Source: Stieleria maiorica
Lineage (GTDB): Bacteria > Planctomycetota > Planctomycetia > Pirellulales > Pirellulaceae
DNA: 64,000 bases
Reading direction: 5' to 3'
Assembly (NCBI RefSeq): GCF_008035925.1
Contig: NZ_CP036264.1
Coordinates: forward strand, 8,036,343 to 8,100,342
The notes below the pieces were generated by a model, which was not told the DNA's origin, made no database searches, and worked only from the letters and a program-made list of their open reading frames with translations. Within the stretch, counting starts at the first letter, position 1; each line of letters starts with the position of its first letter. A program made the position numbers and the translations under genes. Shown here piece by piece: positions 19,063-28,702 of the stretch.

Positions 19063-20550
19063 TCAGGCCAAACGATCGGTCAGCAGTTGCGTCAGCAGAT
19101 CTTCGGCCAACGGGGAATCGCCACCGAACACGATGTCATCGCCGCTTTCGCCGAAGATCCAATCGTTGCCGGTTCCGCCGAAGATGACGTCGTTGTCAGA
19201 CTCTTCAACGGCGATGTCGGAGGAATCGTCGGTGTCCTCGGCAACCGGGTCGACCGTCTCGTCGTTGTTGTCATCGGAGTCCTCCGCGACAGGCTGCGGG
19301 TCGATGATGTCCGACTGAGACTCGGGGGCATCGGAGGCCTCGTCGGTCACTTCACCGTCGATGCCACCGGTCACTTCACCGTCGGTTTCTCCGGTCACTC
19401 CACCGTCGACTTCTTCGGTCACTCCACCGTCGACTTCTTCGGTCACTCCACCGTCGACTTCCCCGGTCACTTCACCGTCGACTTCTCCAGTCACGCCACC
19501 GTCGGTTTCTCCGGTCACTTCTCCGTCGACTTCTCCGGTCACTTCACCATCGACTTCTCCGGTCACTTCACCATCGACTTCTCCGGTCACTTCACCGTCG
19601 GTTTCTCCGGTCACTTCACCGTCGACTTCTCCGGTCACTTCACCGTCGGTTTCTCCGGTCACTTCACCGTCGGTTTCTCCGGTGACTTCACCATCGACTT
19701 CCCCGGTCACTTCACCGTCGACTTCTCCGGTCACTTCGCCGTCGGTTTCGTCGACGGGATCGACCGCGACTTCATCGACCGGATCGCTGGTCACTTCCCC
19801 GGTCGGTTCAACGGCATCGTCGACGGTGTCTCCATCAGCGGCGTCAACCGGATCGGGGTCGCCGAGGATCCCGACGGTGTCGTCGGACGTTGCCTCCGCG
19901 GTCGCCTCGGCGTCATCCTCCGCGACGGGTTCCAGTTCGCAATCTTGTGAATCGGCATCACCGTTGGTCAGCAGATCGCCCAGCGGAGTATCGTCGATGT
20001 CCTGGTCGGCACCGTCTTCTGCTGAGGGTGCGTCATCGGAGGATTCATCGACGACCGTGTCTCCTCCCGACTCGGAATCCGCGGACGTATCGCCGGTCGA
20101 ATCATCAACCGCTTCGTCGGCCGAGTCGATGATCACGTTGTCGCCGGGGCCTCCCAAGATCACATCGTCGCCGCCGCCGCCGAGCACGACGTCTGCGCCG
20201 GGGCCGGCGACCAGGATGTCTCGGCCGGCGCCGCCCATCAGGACATCGTTTCCACCTCCGGCCCGCATGATGGAGTCGATGGAGGTTTCGTTGACCAACA
20301 AGTCATCGCCACCGAGTGCTTCGAAAATGATGCCGTCGATTTGATCGGCGTCAAAAGTCTGCTCCATCGACGCGACTTGGCCGTCGGCACCTTCGGTTTG
20401 CAGTTTGACGACGACAGAGTTTTCGACCGTGTAGACTTCTGCAATGTCGTTGCCGCCGGTGCCTTCGATGTGCAGCGTTGAATCCACAACGCCGATATCG
20501 GCAGCCAACAGCTTACGGCTTTCCAGAGCCTGTACACTCAAACGTTTCAT
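19063..20550 (-). CDS. LEPR-XLL-type secreted protein with RTX and DGEVTGE repeats
   Basis: A 495-aa acidic, low-complexity protein. The N-terminus MKRLSVQALESRKLLAAD matches the LEPR-XLL-like targeting segment of planctomycete surface proteins. RTX-type Ca-binding nonapeptides follow (about 75-140: GGDDLLVN, GGGNDVLMGGAGRDILVAG, GADVVLGGGGDDVILGG). A Ser/Asp/Glu-rich region and about 20 copies of a seven-residue DGEVTGE unit come next (nt about 19350-19755). A final RTX block (NDVIFGGTGNDWIFGESGDD) ends the chain. It is likely exported and Ca-binding at the cell surface. The repeat DNA leaves the opposite strand open too, but that frame lacks a credible start or domain. The gene is convergent with tatC. 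Confidence 0.88.
   Translation of the reverse strand: MKRLSVQALESRKLLAADIGVVDSTLHIEGTGGNDIAEVYTVENSVVVKLQTEGADGQVASMEQTFDADQIDGIIFEALGGDDLLVNETSIDSIMRAGGGNDVLMGGAGRDILVAGPGADVVLGGGGDDVILGGPGDNVIIDSADEAVDDSTGDTSADSESGGDTVVDESSDDAPSAEDGADQDIDDTPLGDLLTNGDADSQDCELEPVAEDDAEATAEATSDDTVGILGDPDPVDAADGDTVDDAVEPTGEVTSDPVDEVAVDPVDETDGEVTGEVDGEVTGEVDGEVTGETDGEVTGETDGEVTGEVDGEVTGETDGEVTGEVDGEVTGEVDGEVTGEVDGEVTGETDGGVTGEVDGEVTGEVDGGVTEEVDGGVTEEVDGGVTGETDGEVTGGIDGEVTDEASDAPESQSDIIDPQPVAEDSDDNNDETVDPVAEDTDDSSDIAVEESDNDVIFGGTGNDWIFGESGDDIVFGGDSPLAEDLLTQLLTDRLA
19350..19755. repeat. 21-bp coding repeat array in the RTX protein gene
   Basis: The segment consists of variants of a 21-bp unit, read on this strand as ttctccggtcacttcaccgtc or with gtttct/acttct exchange. 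On the minus strand it encodes DGEVTGE and variants. The near identity of the units suggests ongoing expansion and contraction by slippage or recombination. Confidence 0.92.
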
Positions 20551-21305
20551 ACCTTTTTATCCTTCGATCAAGGTGTGATGTGTCGAAACGCGGCCTGCCC
20601 ATGCAGTGCGATCGCGTATCAACCGTGACGCTCGCCGGGAACGGTGTTGCGTTCAATCGCCGGTGAGCGTTGAAACGTCGGAAGAAGCATCGACCGGGCC
20701 AATCACCGGGAGCGAAAACGTGCCGCCCAAGAATCTGCCGCGATTTGCGGCCTGAAATAACGATTGCGGTGATCAAACGATGACCGAAAAAACGTCATCA
20801 CGCGAAGAATGATTTTCAAACCCGCAGGTAATTATTTCAGGATTGCGGGTGGATTGATTCAAGAATCGTGTGTTTCACGATCGGGGTGGTGGGGAGGCAG
20901 GCTGACTCGCCCCGATAACTCGGCCAAAGGCCGTTCACACCCTTAGCCTTGGACATCGCCCAAGGTCCAATTTGAAAATCGAGATCAGTTGGCCAACGGC
21001 CATAAACATCCGTAGGGGCATGATAAAGCCTTGTCCATGGCCATTGGCAAATTTCGAGATCATTGGCGGGCGTCCTGGGGCGGCGCCGCCTCGCTAGCGC
21101 TCGGACGGCTTGCCCCGGGCTATGGTTTGCATGCCCTTCAGGCAAATAGGTGAGTCGACACTGGATGATCGCGGAAGGATCTCTCCTGCACTTGACGCGT
21201 ATCGAGGCAAACACACTGCCGCTGCCTTCACCCGCTGCCTTCACCCGCTGCCTTCACCCGCTGCCTTCACCCGCTGCCTTCACCCGCTGCCTTCACCCCG
21301 CCTGT
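20551..21305. other. long intergenic region upstream of the RTX gene
   Basis: This 755-bp gap has no supported gene. The first 300 bp are comparatively AT-rich and probably carry the promoter of the minus-strand RTX gene. About 20920-21120 holds short inverted motifs (ggccaaaggcc, ccttggacatcgcccaagg, ggcggcgccgcc) like other dispersed planctomycete repeats. It ends in the 13-bp tandem array at 21222-21299. Confidence 0.55.
21222..21299. repeat. 13-bp tandem repeat, six units
   Basis: Six head-to-tail copies of ctgccttcacccg, the last ending in cccc, lie 7 bp past the stop of the DUF1501 gene. There are no spacers. It is a simple tandem array in the 3' untranslated region. Confidence 0.95.
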
Positions 21306-22775
21306 TCACGACAACAGCGCCGTCAACGCTTGTGCCTTGACCAACTCACGGGGCTGATTGAGGTGGTTGTAGACGATCGTTTCGGGATGGATTCCGAAGC
21401 TGTGGTAGATCGTCGCCAGCAACTCGGAGGGGTGCACCGGGTTTTCCAACGGTGCCGACGCGGTCTTGTCGCTTTTGCCGTGCACATAGCCCCGCTTGGT
21501 TCCCGCACCGGCCATGACGGCGGTGTAGCAATACGGCCAGTGATCGCGTCCGTCGTCGGAATTGTTGTTGCCGCTGGTGCTGACTCCGCGTTGTGGGCTG
21601 CGGCCGAATTCGCCAACGGCCACGACCAGCGTGTCTTCCAACATGCCGCGGTTGTCCAAGTCTTCGATCAAGGTCGACAATCCGGCGTCCAACATCGGCG
21701 CCGATTGGTCCTTCATCCGCTTGCTCAATCCGCTGTGGTGGTCCCACGAATGGTTGTCGCTGTTGGCAACCTTGGGCCAAATGACTTCGACGACGCGCGT
21801 CCCTGCATCGACCAGACGTCGCGCCAGCAAACAGCTTTGGCCGAACGTGTTGCGACCGTATTTGTCACGCAAGTCGTCCGGTTCGCTGGCCAAATCGAAT
21901 GCCTCGCGGGCTCGCCCCGAAACGATCAGCGACAGTGCGCGGTCGTAGTACTCGTCCAGCTCGAAGCTCTCGACGGCCTTATTGATTTCCGGCATTTGTG
22001 CATTTAGCAAATCCCGCAGTTGTGCCCGTCGCTTCAGCCGCACGCTAAAGACTTCCGGCCGCAGTTTCAGATCGTCGATCTTGATGCGATTCATCTTGTC
22101 CATGTCCAAATCATCGCCGTCGGGGTACAGCGTGTAGGGATCATAGGATTTCCCCAAAAAACCCGCCGTTCCGCCTTTGCCGACCACGTTGGACTCCTGC
22201 AACGGGCGTGGCAGCATGACGAAGGGCAGCATCGGTTCATCGACCGGCTGCATTTTGACGATGTTGCTGCCGAAGTTGGGAAAGTCTTTCGGCGATGGCG
22301 GTTCCAACTGTCCCGACGGGCTGACTTTGTCCGTCGTGTAGCCGGTCATCATCTGATAGATCGCCGCGGTGTGGTTGAACAAACCGTTGGGCGTGTACGA
22401 CATCGACCGAATCATCGTGAACCTGTCGTTCAGCTGACTCAGCTGCGGCAGATTCTCGGTGAACTTGATCCCGGGAATCTTGGTGCTGATCGGGTTGAAT
22501 TGGCTCTTGACGTTGTCGGGGACGTTTTCTTTGGGATCCCAGAGATCCAGATGGCTCGGTCCGCCTTGCAGATACACCATGATGATGCTCTTTGCCTTGC
22601 CCCATCCGGGACCACCGCCCAGCACTTCGCCGGCGCCCGCCGATTCGAGCTGCATCAATGATGGCAGCGACAGCCCCAGCATGCCGCACCCGCCGACACG
22701 TAGAAACGTGCGACGTGTCGGAGCCAGATGGGGATCACAAAGATCTTTTGCGGCAAAGCCTTTGAACGAAAGCAT
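21306..22775 (-). CDS. DUF1501 protein, Tat-exported sulfatase-like
   Basis: A 489-aa DUF1501 protein, a planctomycete-rich family with an alkaline-phosphatase/sulfatase-like fold. The N-terminus carries a twin-arginine signal, [20 protein letters not shown] (about 20-39), so folded export through Tat is expected. Family segments seen are [38 protein letters not shown] and [13 protein letters not shown], with a final [23 protein letters not shown] lies about 8 nt before the ATG. It follows the PSCyt1/DUF1549/DUF1553 gene on the same strand with 113 bp between them, the standard planctomycete pairing. The pair is presumed to act on a periplasmic or surface substrate, which is unknown. Confidence 0.95.
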   Translation of the reverse strand: MLSFKGFAAKDLCDPHLAPTRRTFLRVGGCGMLGLSLPSLMQLESAGAGEVLGGGPGWGKAKSIIMVYLQGGPSHLDLWDPKENVPDNVKSQFNPISTKIPGIKFTENLPQLSQLNDRFTMIRSMSYTPNGLFNHTAAIYQMMTGYTTDKVSPSGQLEPPSPKDFPNFGSNIVKMQPVDEPMLPFVMLPRPLQESNVVGKGGTAGFLGKSYDPYTLYPDGDDLDMDKMNRIKIDDLKLRPEVFSVRLKRRAQLRDLLNAQMPEINKAVESFELDEYYDRALSLIVSGRAREAFDLASEPDDLRDKYGRNTFGQSCLLARRLVDAGTRVVEVIWPKVANSDNHSWDHHSGLSKRMKDQSAPMLDAGLSTLIEDLDNRGMLEDTLVVAVGEFGRSPQRGVSTSGNNNSDDGRDHWPYCYTAVMAGAGTKRGYVHGKSDKTASAPLENPVHPSELLATIYHSFGIHPETIVYNHLNQPRELVKAQALTALLS

Positions 22776-22888
22776 GATCAGGTCTCCGAGTGGGGCGGGG
22801 TTGGGCAGCGGTTTTGGATGAATGTGTGGTGGGCAGCCACCTTCTGGCGAAGGTAGCTACGTTTGACGGGCTGAAGGCCAGTCAAACG
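22776..22888. repeat. short intergenic region with dispersed hairpin
   Basis: Between the DUF1501 and PSCyt1/PSD1 genes. The segment ccaccttctggcgaaggtag (about 22840-22859) is the reverse complement of the tail of the 161-bp element at 6428-6749. A second hairpin, gtttgacgggctgaaggccagtcaaac, follows. No gene. Confidence 0.65.
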
Positions 22889-25800
22889 TTAATGGTTGAA
22901 CAAAAATGCGGGGCTGTTGATCAGTGCCCACGTCAGGTCTTCGGCTGCGGTCAATCGCAGCCGTTCGACTTGCTGTTTGCTTTGCGCGACATCGCTGCGC
23001 AGGCGGACGATTCGGGCGTCATCGGGCGTCGGAACCATCAAGGCATCGCGGCGTTTTTCCAATCGAACCGTTTCGGCGTCGCGTGGAACCGCCTTCTTGG
23101 CCTCGGCCAACGCCGCTTCCGCCTTGGCCCGTTCCGGGTCTGTTTTTCCGATGTAATCGATCAGTGTCTTCTTTGCCGCCTCGTCGCGATCGGCGTCGGG
23201 TGTCGAGACGATGCTGCGCAGCGTTTCGGGCAGGTCCAACGGAATGTCACCCCCGTCGGTGGTCGCACTGATGCGGAACCGACCTAGCTGGTGATCGGCT
23301 GCGTTGTGAAACTGGTGGATCTGGAACTGCAGCACACAGCCGTCGGGGTTTTCCAGCGGTTGCTTCAGCTTGAACGTGGCCCAGTGATCGGCACCGGTTG
23401 CCCCGGCGACCGCCCATCCGCCCTGGTCTCGCTTATTGCCGTCAAAGGTGGCTTCGATCGTAAATCCTTGCTGCAAGTAGTCGGCCTTGCCGCTCGCGAT
23501 CGTCACGTCGGAAAAGGTTTTTGGGTCGGCGTCGGATGCGACTTTGATTTCCAGTTCGGTGATCACGAAATTCCCGTTTGGCGGCAACCCGGGACCGTTG
23601 CTCGGCAGCGACGGATCGGACAGGGCTTCCAAGCGAAATCCGGTGATGTTCTTCAGCGACGTCGGGAAATGGACCGTGTAAACCGCCTTGCCTGCTTTGC
23701 CGCTGGCGGTGATCGATCGATCGGCCGCGGCGACCAGTTTGGCCTTGTTGGTCGACGACGCCTTGGATGGTCGAAGCGGATGCCATTCGACCGCGGCGGC
23801 GTGATCGGATTCCCATTGCTTGACCTTCTCAGCCAGCTTTTGGTTGACCGCTTCGAGTGCCTTGGTGGCTTTCTCGATCCTGGCCTGGCGTTCATTGGCC
23901 AGCCGTTCTTGTTCGGGCTTGGCCGCTTCGATTCGTGCGGCCAGCTGAGCGTTGGTCTCGGCGAGTTTGGTTTCGCGGATCTGTTCGAGTTCCTGCTTAC
24001 GCTCGGCCCACTCGGTCTCCTTGGCCGCCAGCTCTTTTTCCAGCAGTTCGTGATCGATCTTGATCTGCTGTTTGATTTGATCGAAGGCGGCCAGTTCAAT
24101 TTCGGTCGGTGGCCGACCGATCGATCGCAGGAAGATCTCCGTCGCCAGTTCGCGGTCGTCCGGGTTTTCTTGGACGATGCGTTCGAGTTCGTTTTTGGGG
24201 TCGGCGATCGCCGTTGCCACCGTTGGCCCACCGATCAACGCCATGATCGGCCCGAGTTGCAGTTCGCTAGAACGTTCACATTCACAAGCGCTTTCGCGGA
24301 CCGGGCGCCCCAGGTTCTGAAGGAACCCGTCGTTGAGTTTGACACCGGAGTCGGTGACGGCGGCCGCACGCGTTCCCTTGGGCATGCCAGGAATGTTGCT
24401 TTCGGCCCCCGTCAACGCATGCACGGCGTCATAGATGACTTCGGCGGGCAATCGCCGCGGAATCGCACGCGCGTAATTCAACGTGTCGTCTTCGTTCAGC
24501 GGATTGGTTGCAACGCTCAATTGATAGGTCCGGCTGTTGCAGATTTGTCGCAGCATCGCGCGGACATCAAACCCGGATTCGACGAACTGTTCGGTCAAAT
24601 GATTCAGCAACTCGGGATTGGTCGGCGGGTTACCGGCGCGGATGTCGTCGATCGGCTCGATCAATCCGACACCCAACAGGTAGCCCCACAAGCGGTTGAC
24701 GAAACTGCGTGCGAAATACGGGTTGTCGGCATCGGTCATCCACGTGGCCAGCTTTTCGCGACGCGTTCCCTGTTCTGGTACGTCACAAGGAACCTGGTAG
24801 GGGAAACTCGGCGGCGCGACGTCACCGGTGCGTCCATGAATGACTTCGCCGTCCTGCTTGTCGACGACTTTTTCGTACAACGGCTTGGCGCCTTCGACGG
24901 CGGTACCGCCGATCTTCTTACCGCCCGAGGCGGGATCGTTTTGCAGATCGACTTGGCCGAAGTACGCGGCCAATTCGTAGTACTGGTCTTGGGTCCATCG
25001 TTCGAACGGATGGTCGTGGCACTTGTTGCAATTGAACCGAATCCCCAGGAACAAGTGCGTCGTGTTCTCCATCGTGTTCTCGGGATCACGCAGCACTTTG
25101 AAATAGCTGGCCGCCGGGTTGTCTTTGTTGGATCCCGTGGCGGTCAGGATTTGGCGAGCGAACTGGTCGTAAGGGCGGTTTTCGACCACGGCGGTTCGAA
25201 TCCAATCGCGGAACGCCTTGCTGCCTTCGACGCCGAGGAACTTTCGGTTCACTTGCAGCAGGTCGGCCCACTTGTTGGTCCAGTAGTCCACGTAGCCTTC
25301 GCTGCCGAGCAGTTGGTCGATTACTTGGGCGCGTTTTTGCTGCGTCGGCGTGTCGTCGGCCAGGAAGTCGCGGACCTGCTCGCTGGTCGGTGGCAATCCG
25401 GTCAAATCCAACGTCACGCGTCGCAGGAAAGCGGCATCGTCGGCCAACTCACTGGGTTGGACTTTGACGCGGCGCCATTTCGCGGCGACCAACTCGTCGA
25501 TCTTCCCCCAGGTTTCATAGTCTTGCTCCTGGTAGTCCTCGCGATTGCCCATCACGGTCAACGTCGTGGCGACATAGTTGCCTTCGTACCGTGCCAGGAT
25601 GGCCGCTTCGCCGCGGCGGACGGCCTTCAACAATCCGCCTTTGCCCGCGGTTGCGACTTCGGTATTCCCGCTTTCGATGAACGCTTCACGTGTCACATCA
25701 CGGATCCGGCCGTCGGCGTAGTGGGCGACCAGGCGAACCTGTTGCTCGGTTCCGATCGACTGGATCACGGGGTTCTGCGGATAGACCTCCAATTTGGTCA

Positions 25801-28048
25801 CCCGCGGGGTGTTCAATTCCAATTGACTGCCGTCGGCGATCCAACGGCGAAGGATCGCGTGGTAAGGATCCCCTTGGGACATCAGCACGCCGCCTTGGTG
25901 CGGGGTTTGTCCCAGCGGTTTGCGGAGCATCAGGGATTCCTCGGGCGCGGCCGCGTTGATCCGTCGTGCCGCCAAGTCGTCGGTCAATGCCCGCAGGTCG
26001 AAGATCGGATCGTAACCGCGTAAGGACAATTTGAACCCGTTTTTGCCTTTCTGCGCTCCGTGGCAGGTCCCTTGGTTGCAACCCAGTCGGCTGAGAACTG
26101 GGTTGACGTCTCGGATGAAATCGACGGCACCGATTGCCCCGTCGGAACCCTGGGAAATGTTGTTCGCGACCACCTTCACGCTGTCACGGTGCTCGCCCAG
26201 TGAGACGACGACTTCGCCACCGCCGTTTTGAGTTCCGCACAGTAGTCCGGCGGCCCCCGCCGTGATGAACTCGGGTGTTTCAATGTTGCACGCTCGCGTG
26301 ACGTCGATCGTGTCACCGTCGGTGGTTGTCGCGGTGACGACCAATTGGACGTAGGCGTAGGGCGATTGAAACTCCGCCGATTGCGGCGACACCTGGATCG
26401 ATTGGATCGACTTCGGATCCACCTTGTCCTTTGAAGCGGTCTCCAACGTGCCGATCCAAGCACCGGCATCGTAACGAGCAGCGATCCTCTGTTCGTCGCC
26501 CGCTTCAGCGTTCTCGGTGGCCCGGTACCAGTCGATCGCGTCGGCCACGGTTCCATCCTCGGCCAATCGTTGTAGCGTCCCGTTGCTGGCCGCGATCAAC
26601 AGCGAGTTGTCCGGTGCAAACGCGATGGCATAAGCCGCGGCATCGTCGATGTGATAGGCGGCGAGTTCCTTCGTTTCGGTTTTGCGATACGCGTCGGCCT
26701 TTTTCTTTTCGTCGGCCGATCGATCGGCCACGCGTTTGGCCAAGATCTTCTTCAGCTCGTCGGTCAACGTGCCGGTAAAGTCATAGGCCCAGACACGGAC
26801 TTCGGATTTTCCATCCAGGGTCGCAACCGCGGCGATCCGTGAGGCATCGTCATTGATCGCGACGTTGAAAATCCGCCCTTTCATCGCTGGCAACGTGCGA
26901 ATCAGGTTGGCGTCGTCGCCGATCTTGCGAGCGGTTTCGCGGAAGATGCGATAGACCTTTGCAACCCCGTCGGCACCGCCGATCAAGATTTCGTTTCGCG
27001 ACGGATGCATCGCGATGCTGCTCAATCCGCCCGACAGTGCCCCGGGCGTGATCGAGGTGATGTTGTCGATAAAGCGTTCGGTTTCCACTTCGGTCAACTT
27101 GCACGACATGTCGCGCGCGACCGATACCAGGTGTGTTCCGTCGGGCGTGAAGGCGACGTCACGAATCCAGTCCTCGTGGGCTCCCTGGAACAGGAGCTGC
27201 GTTCCGGTGCCGGCGTCGATTGCGCGGACGACATTGTCCGACGCTCCGAACGCGAGCTTGCTGCCATCGGGTGACCATCCCGCACCGGACAACGCGTCGT
27301 AGGTGAACGGCGCGGACAATTCCAATTCGCCGCTGGCGGGGTTCCAGATCTGGACTTCGCCACGCACACCCGGTGTGCCACCGGTCGCCGCCAATCGGCT
27401 TCCGTCAGGGCTGTAACGGACCGAATTGATCCGCGGGCTGATCCCGATCAAGCGACGGTCGATCACTCCGCTGTCGGCGTCGATCAGCAACACTTCGTGC
27501 AATCCCGCGATGGCGATTTGGGAACCGTCGGGCGAGACATCGATCGAAGGCACCGCGGGGGCTTCGTTATAGCGTGGGGGATTGTCCGCGCTGTAGGGAG
27601 TTGCCGGCCCGCTGGTCGAATCGTTCTTGGCTCCCTCGGCGATCCAACGTCGCACCAATTCCACTTCGACTTCGCCGAGCGGTTTGGCGGGCGATTTCGG
27701 CATCTCCGCCACGCCATCGACCGGCGTGATCTGATCGATCAGATAGCTTTGCTCGGGATGCCCGGGAACGATTGCGGGTTCTCCGGTCTCGCCGCCTCGG
27801 ACCAGCGACGTGAAATCGGTCATGACGTAGGCGCCCAATTGTTTTGCGCCCTGGTGGCACCCGTAGCAATGCTGTCGAAAGATCGGTTCGATTTGCTTCG
27901 AGAAACTGACTGGCGTTTCCGCCACAGAGGGACCTTCCGCCGACGCGGGGGACTCGTCCGCCGACAGCGAACCGACGCAAGCATGCGAGAAACCAACCGC
28001 CACCAACAGCAACGCGGCGGCCCGACCGAAGAAGAAGTGAGTTTTCAC
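22889..28048 (-). CDS. PSCyt1-WD40-DUF1549-DUF1553 multidomain cytochrome
   Basis: A 1719-aa exported protein. The signal peptide (KTHFFFGRAAALLLVAVGFS) precedes a PSCyt1 c-haem domain with CYGCH near 62. A WD40-type propeller (about 110-540) and an Ig-like segment (about 560-640) follow. A second CNQGTCHG motif lies near 657, another Ig-like domain near 750-820, DUF1549 at about 850-1015 ending in CNKCHDHPFERW, and DUF1553 at about 1090-1315. A coiled coil (about 1330-1420) and a beta-rich domain (FRLEALSDPSLPSNGPGLPP) are inserted before the usual C-terminal WALINSPAFLFNH. I start at GTG 28048, which puts the signal peptide first; the frame is open to 28135. It pairs with the DUF1501 gene. 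The biochemical role of the family is unknown. Confidence 0.94.
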   Translation of the reverse strand: MKTHFFFGRAAALLLVAVGFSHACVGSLSADESPASAEGPSVAETPVSFSKQIEPIFRQHCYGCHQGAKQLGAYVMTDFTSLVRGGETGEPAIVPGHPEQSYLIDQITPVDGVAEMPKSPAKPLGEVEVELVRRWIAEGAKNDSTSGPATPYSADNPPRYNEAPAVPSIDVSPDGSQIAIAGLHEVLLIDADSGVIDRRLIGISPRINSVRYSPDGSRLAATGGTPGVRGEVQIWNPASGELELSAPFTYDALSGAGWSPDGSKLAFGASDNVVRAIDAGTGTQLLFQGAHEDWIRDVAFTPDGTHLVSVARDMSCKLTEVETERFIDNITSITPGALSGGLSSIAMHPSRNEILIGGADGVAKVYRIFRETARKIGDDANLIRTLPAMKGRIFNVAINDDASRIAAVATLDGKSEVRVWAYDFTGTLTDELKKILAKRVADRSADEKKKADAYRKTETKELAAYHIDDAAAYAIAFAPDNSLLIAASNGTLQRLAEDGTVADAIDWYRATENAEAGDEQRIAARYDAGAWIGTLETASKDKVDPKSIQSIQVSPQSAEFQSPYAYVQLVVTATTTDGDTIDVTRACNIETPEFITAGAAGLLCGTQNGGGEVVVSLGEHRDSVKVVANNISQGSDGAIGAVDFIRDVNPVLSRLGCNQGTCHGAQKGKNGFKLSLRGYDPIFDLRALTDDLAARRINAAAPEESLMLRKPLGQTPHQGGVLMSQGDPYHAILRRWIADGSQLELNTPRVTKLEVYPQNPVIQSIGTEQQVRLVAHYADGRIRDVTREAFIESGNTEVATAGKGGLLKAVRRGEAAILARYEGNYVATTLTVMGNREDYQEQDYETWGKIDELVAAKWRRVKVQPSELADDAAFLRRVTLDLTGLPPTSEQVRDFLADDTPTQQKRAQVIDQLLGSEGYVDYWTNKWADLLQVNRKFLGVEGSKAFRDWIRTAVVENRPYDQFARQILTATGSNKDNPAASYFKVLRDPENTMENTTHLFLGIRFNCNKCHDHPFERWTQDQYYELAAYFGQVDLQNDPASGGKKIGGTAVEGAKPLYEKVVDKQDGEVIHGRTGDVAPPSFPYQVPCDVPEQGTRREKLATWMTDADNPYFARSFVNRLWGYLLGVGLIEPIDDIRAGNPPTNPELLNHLTEQFVESGFDVRAMLRQICNSRTYQLSVATNPLNEDDTLNYARAIPRRLPAEVIYDAVHALTGAESNIPGMPKGTRAAAVTDSGVKLNDGFLQNLGRPVRESACECERSSELQLGPIMALIGGPTVATAIADPKNELERIVQENPDDRELATEIFLRSIGRPPTEIELAAFDQIKQQIKIDHELLEKELAAKETEWAERKQELEQIRETKLAETNAQLAARIEAAKPEQERLANERQARIEKATKALEAVNQKLAEKVKQWESDHAAAVEWHPLRPSKASSTNKAKLVAAADRSITASGKAGKAVYTVHFPTSLKNITGFRLEALSDPSLPSNGPGLPPNGNFVITELEIKVASDADPKTFSDVTIASGKADYLQQGFTIEATFDGNKRDQGGWAVAGATGADHWATFKLKQPLENPDGCVLQFQIHQFHNAADHQLGRFRISATTDGGDIPLDLPETLRSIVSTPDADRDEAAKKTLIDYIGKTDPERAKAEAALAEAKKAVPRDAETVRLEKRRDALMVPTPDDARIVRLRSDVAQSKQQVERLRLTAAEDLTWALINSPAFLFNH

Positions 28049-28401
28049 AATGGATACCTGGGGAATGAACCCGTCGGATCCGCAGTGACCGCACCGCTGA
28101 CCCGTCGTACGGTCATTTCGAAGGACGATGACCACTCGACGCGTCGGAAACGGAAAGTCCTGCGGAACATTTCATTTCTGACGAAGGCCAGTCCGACACG
28201 CGCCGGTTCTGATTCGGTTCAGAAAGCTTCGTGTAGGTAGCCCAGGAAGGGGCAGGCGGGGGGCGGAAACCCACGATTATGGCGAGCTTCCACTCCTTAC
28301 AACTCTACTGACCGTCGCCAGGATCGTCAACTTCTTGTTGCCGAGTTTCTGCGCCCGTCGATCGGCGCTCCCCCGGGAAATGCCCAAAGCCACCTACTCT
28401 A

Positions 28402-28496
28402 TGAGCCGACGGCGCTAGCCGCGGGCCTTGGATTGCCGTTCGCGACTTGTAAGGCCCGAGGCTCTTGTACGGCCCGAGGCTAGCGCCTACGGCTCA
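28402..28496. repeat. tgagccgacggcgctagccg palindromic element, copy 1
   Basis: A 95-bp element. The left arm tgagccgacggcgctagccg and the right arm ggctagcgcctacggctca form a long imperfect hairpin. A second copy lies at 36224-36301. It is a dispersed REP-like palindrome. Confidence 0.88.
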
Positions 28497-28603
28497 GGTT
28501 GTGATCGAATGGTGTGACGCACGCTCCACTCGATTTCGCCAATTTTCCTACCTCTCCCCCCGGCCAACGTGCCAGCAAACTCGTTGGGAACCAGGGGAAG
28601 GAT

Positions 28604-28648
28604 GGCAGAATGATGTTTCAGCGCAAGCATGGTCTTAATCATTCTGCC
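28604..28648. repeat. ggcagaatgat inverted repeat
   Basis: Perfect 11-bp arms (ggcagaatgat at 28604-28614 and atcattctgcc at 28638-28648) with a 23-nt loop. The arm matches the core of the 16-bp tandem array at 72-151 and the degenerate copies near 6330-6390. It lies just past the stop of the PhyH gene and might also act as a terminator. Confidence 0.85.
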
Positions 28649-28702
28649 CTTCTCTCGGCGCATTGCGGTACATCTCGGTCGCCGCATCGCACCGTGGGGA
28701 TC

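Larger units (their letters stand above)
28049..28702. other. intergenic region with two repeat families
   Basis: This 654-bp region upstream of the PSCyt1/PSD1 gene contains the palindromic element at 28402-28496 and the inverted repeat at 28604-28648. No gene is supported. The first 200 bp should hold the promoter of the minus-strand cytochrome gene. Confidence 0.6.

Noticed and set aside
19361-20344. 327-residue plus-strand frame rich in SPVTSPST
   Set aside because: It is the complement of the DGEVTGE repeat gene. The minus strand has a recognisable N-terminus and RTX motifs; this frame has no domain or ribosome-binding site.
21222-21299. Possible CRISPR array after the DUF1501 gene
   Set aside because: Six 13-bp units follow each other without spacers; it is a simple tandem repeat.
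23291-26023. 910-residue plus-strand frame inside the PSCyt1/DUF1549/DUF1553 gene
   Set aside because: It is an antisense frame kept open by high GC content. The minus strand holds clear haem, DUF1549 and DUF1553 motifs.
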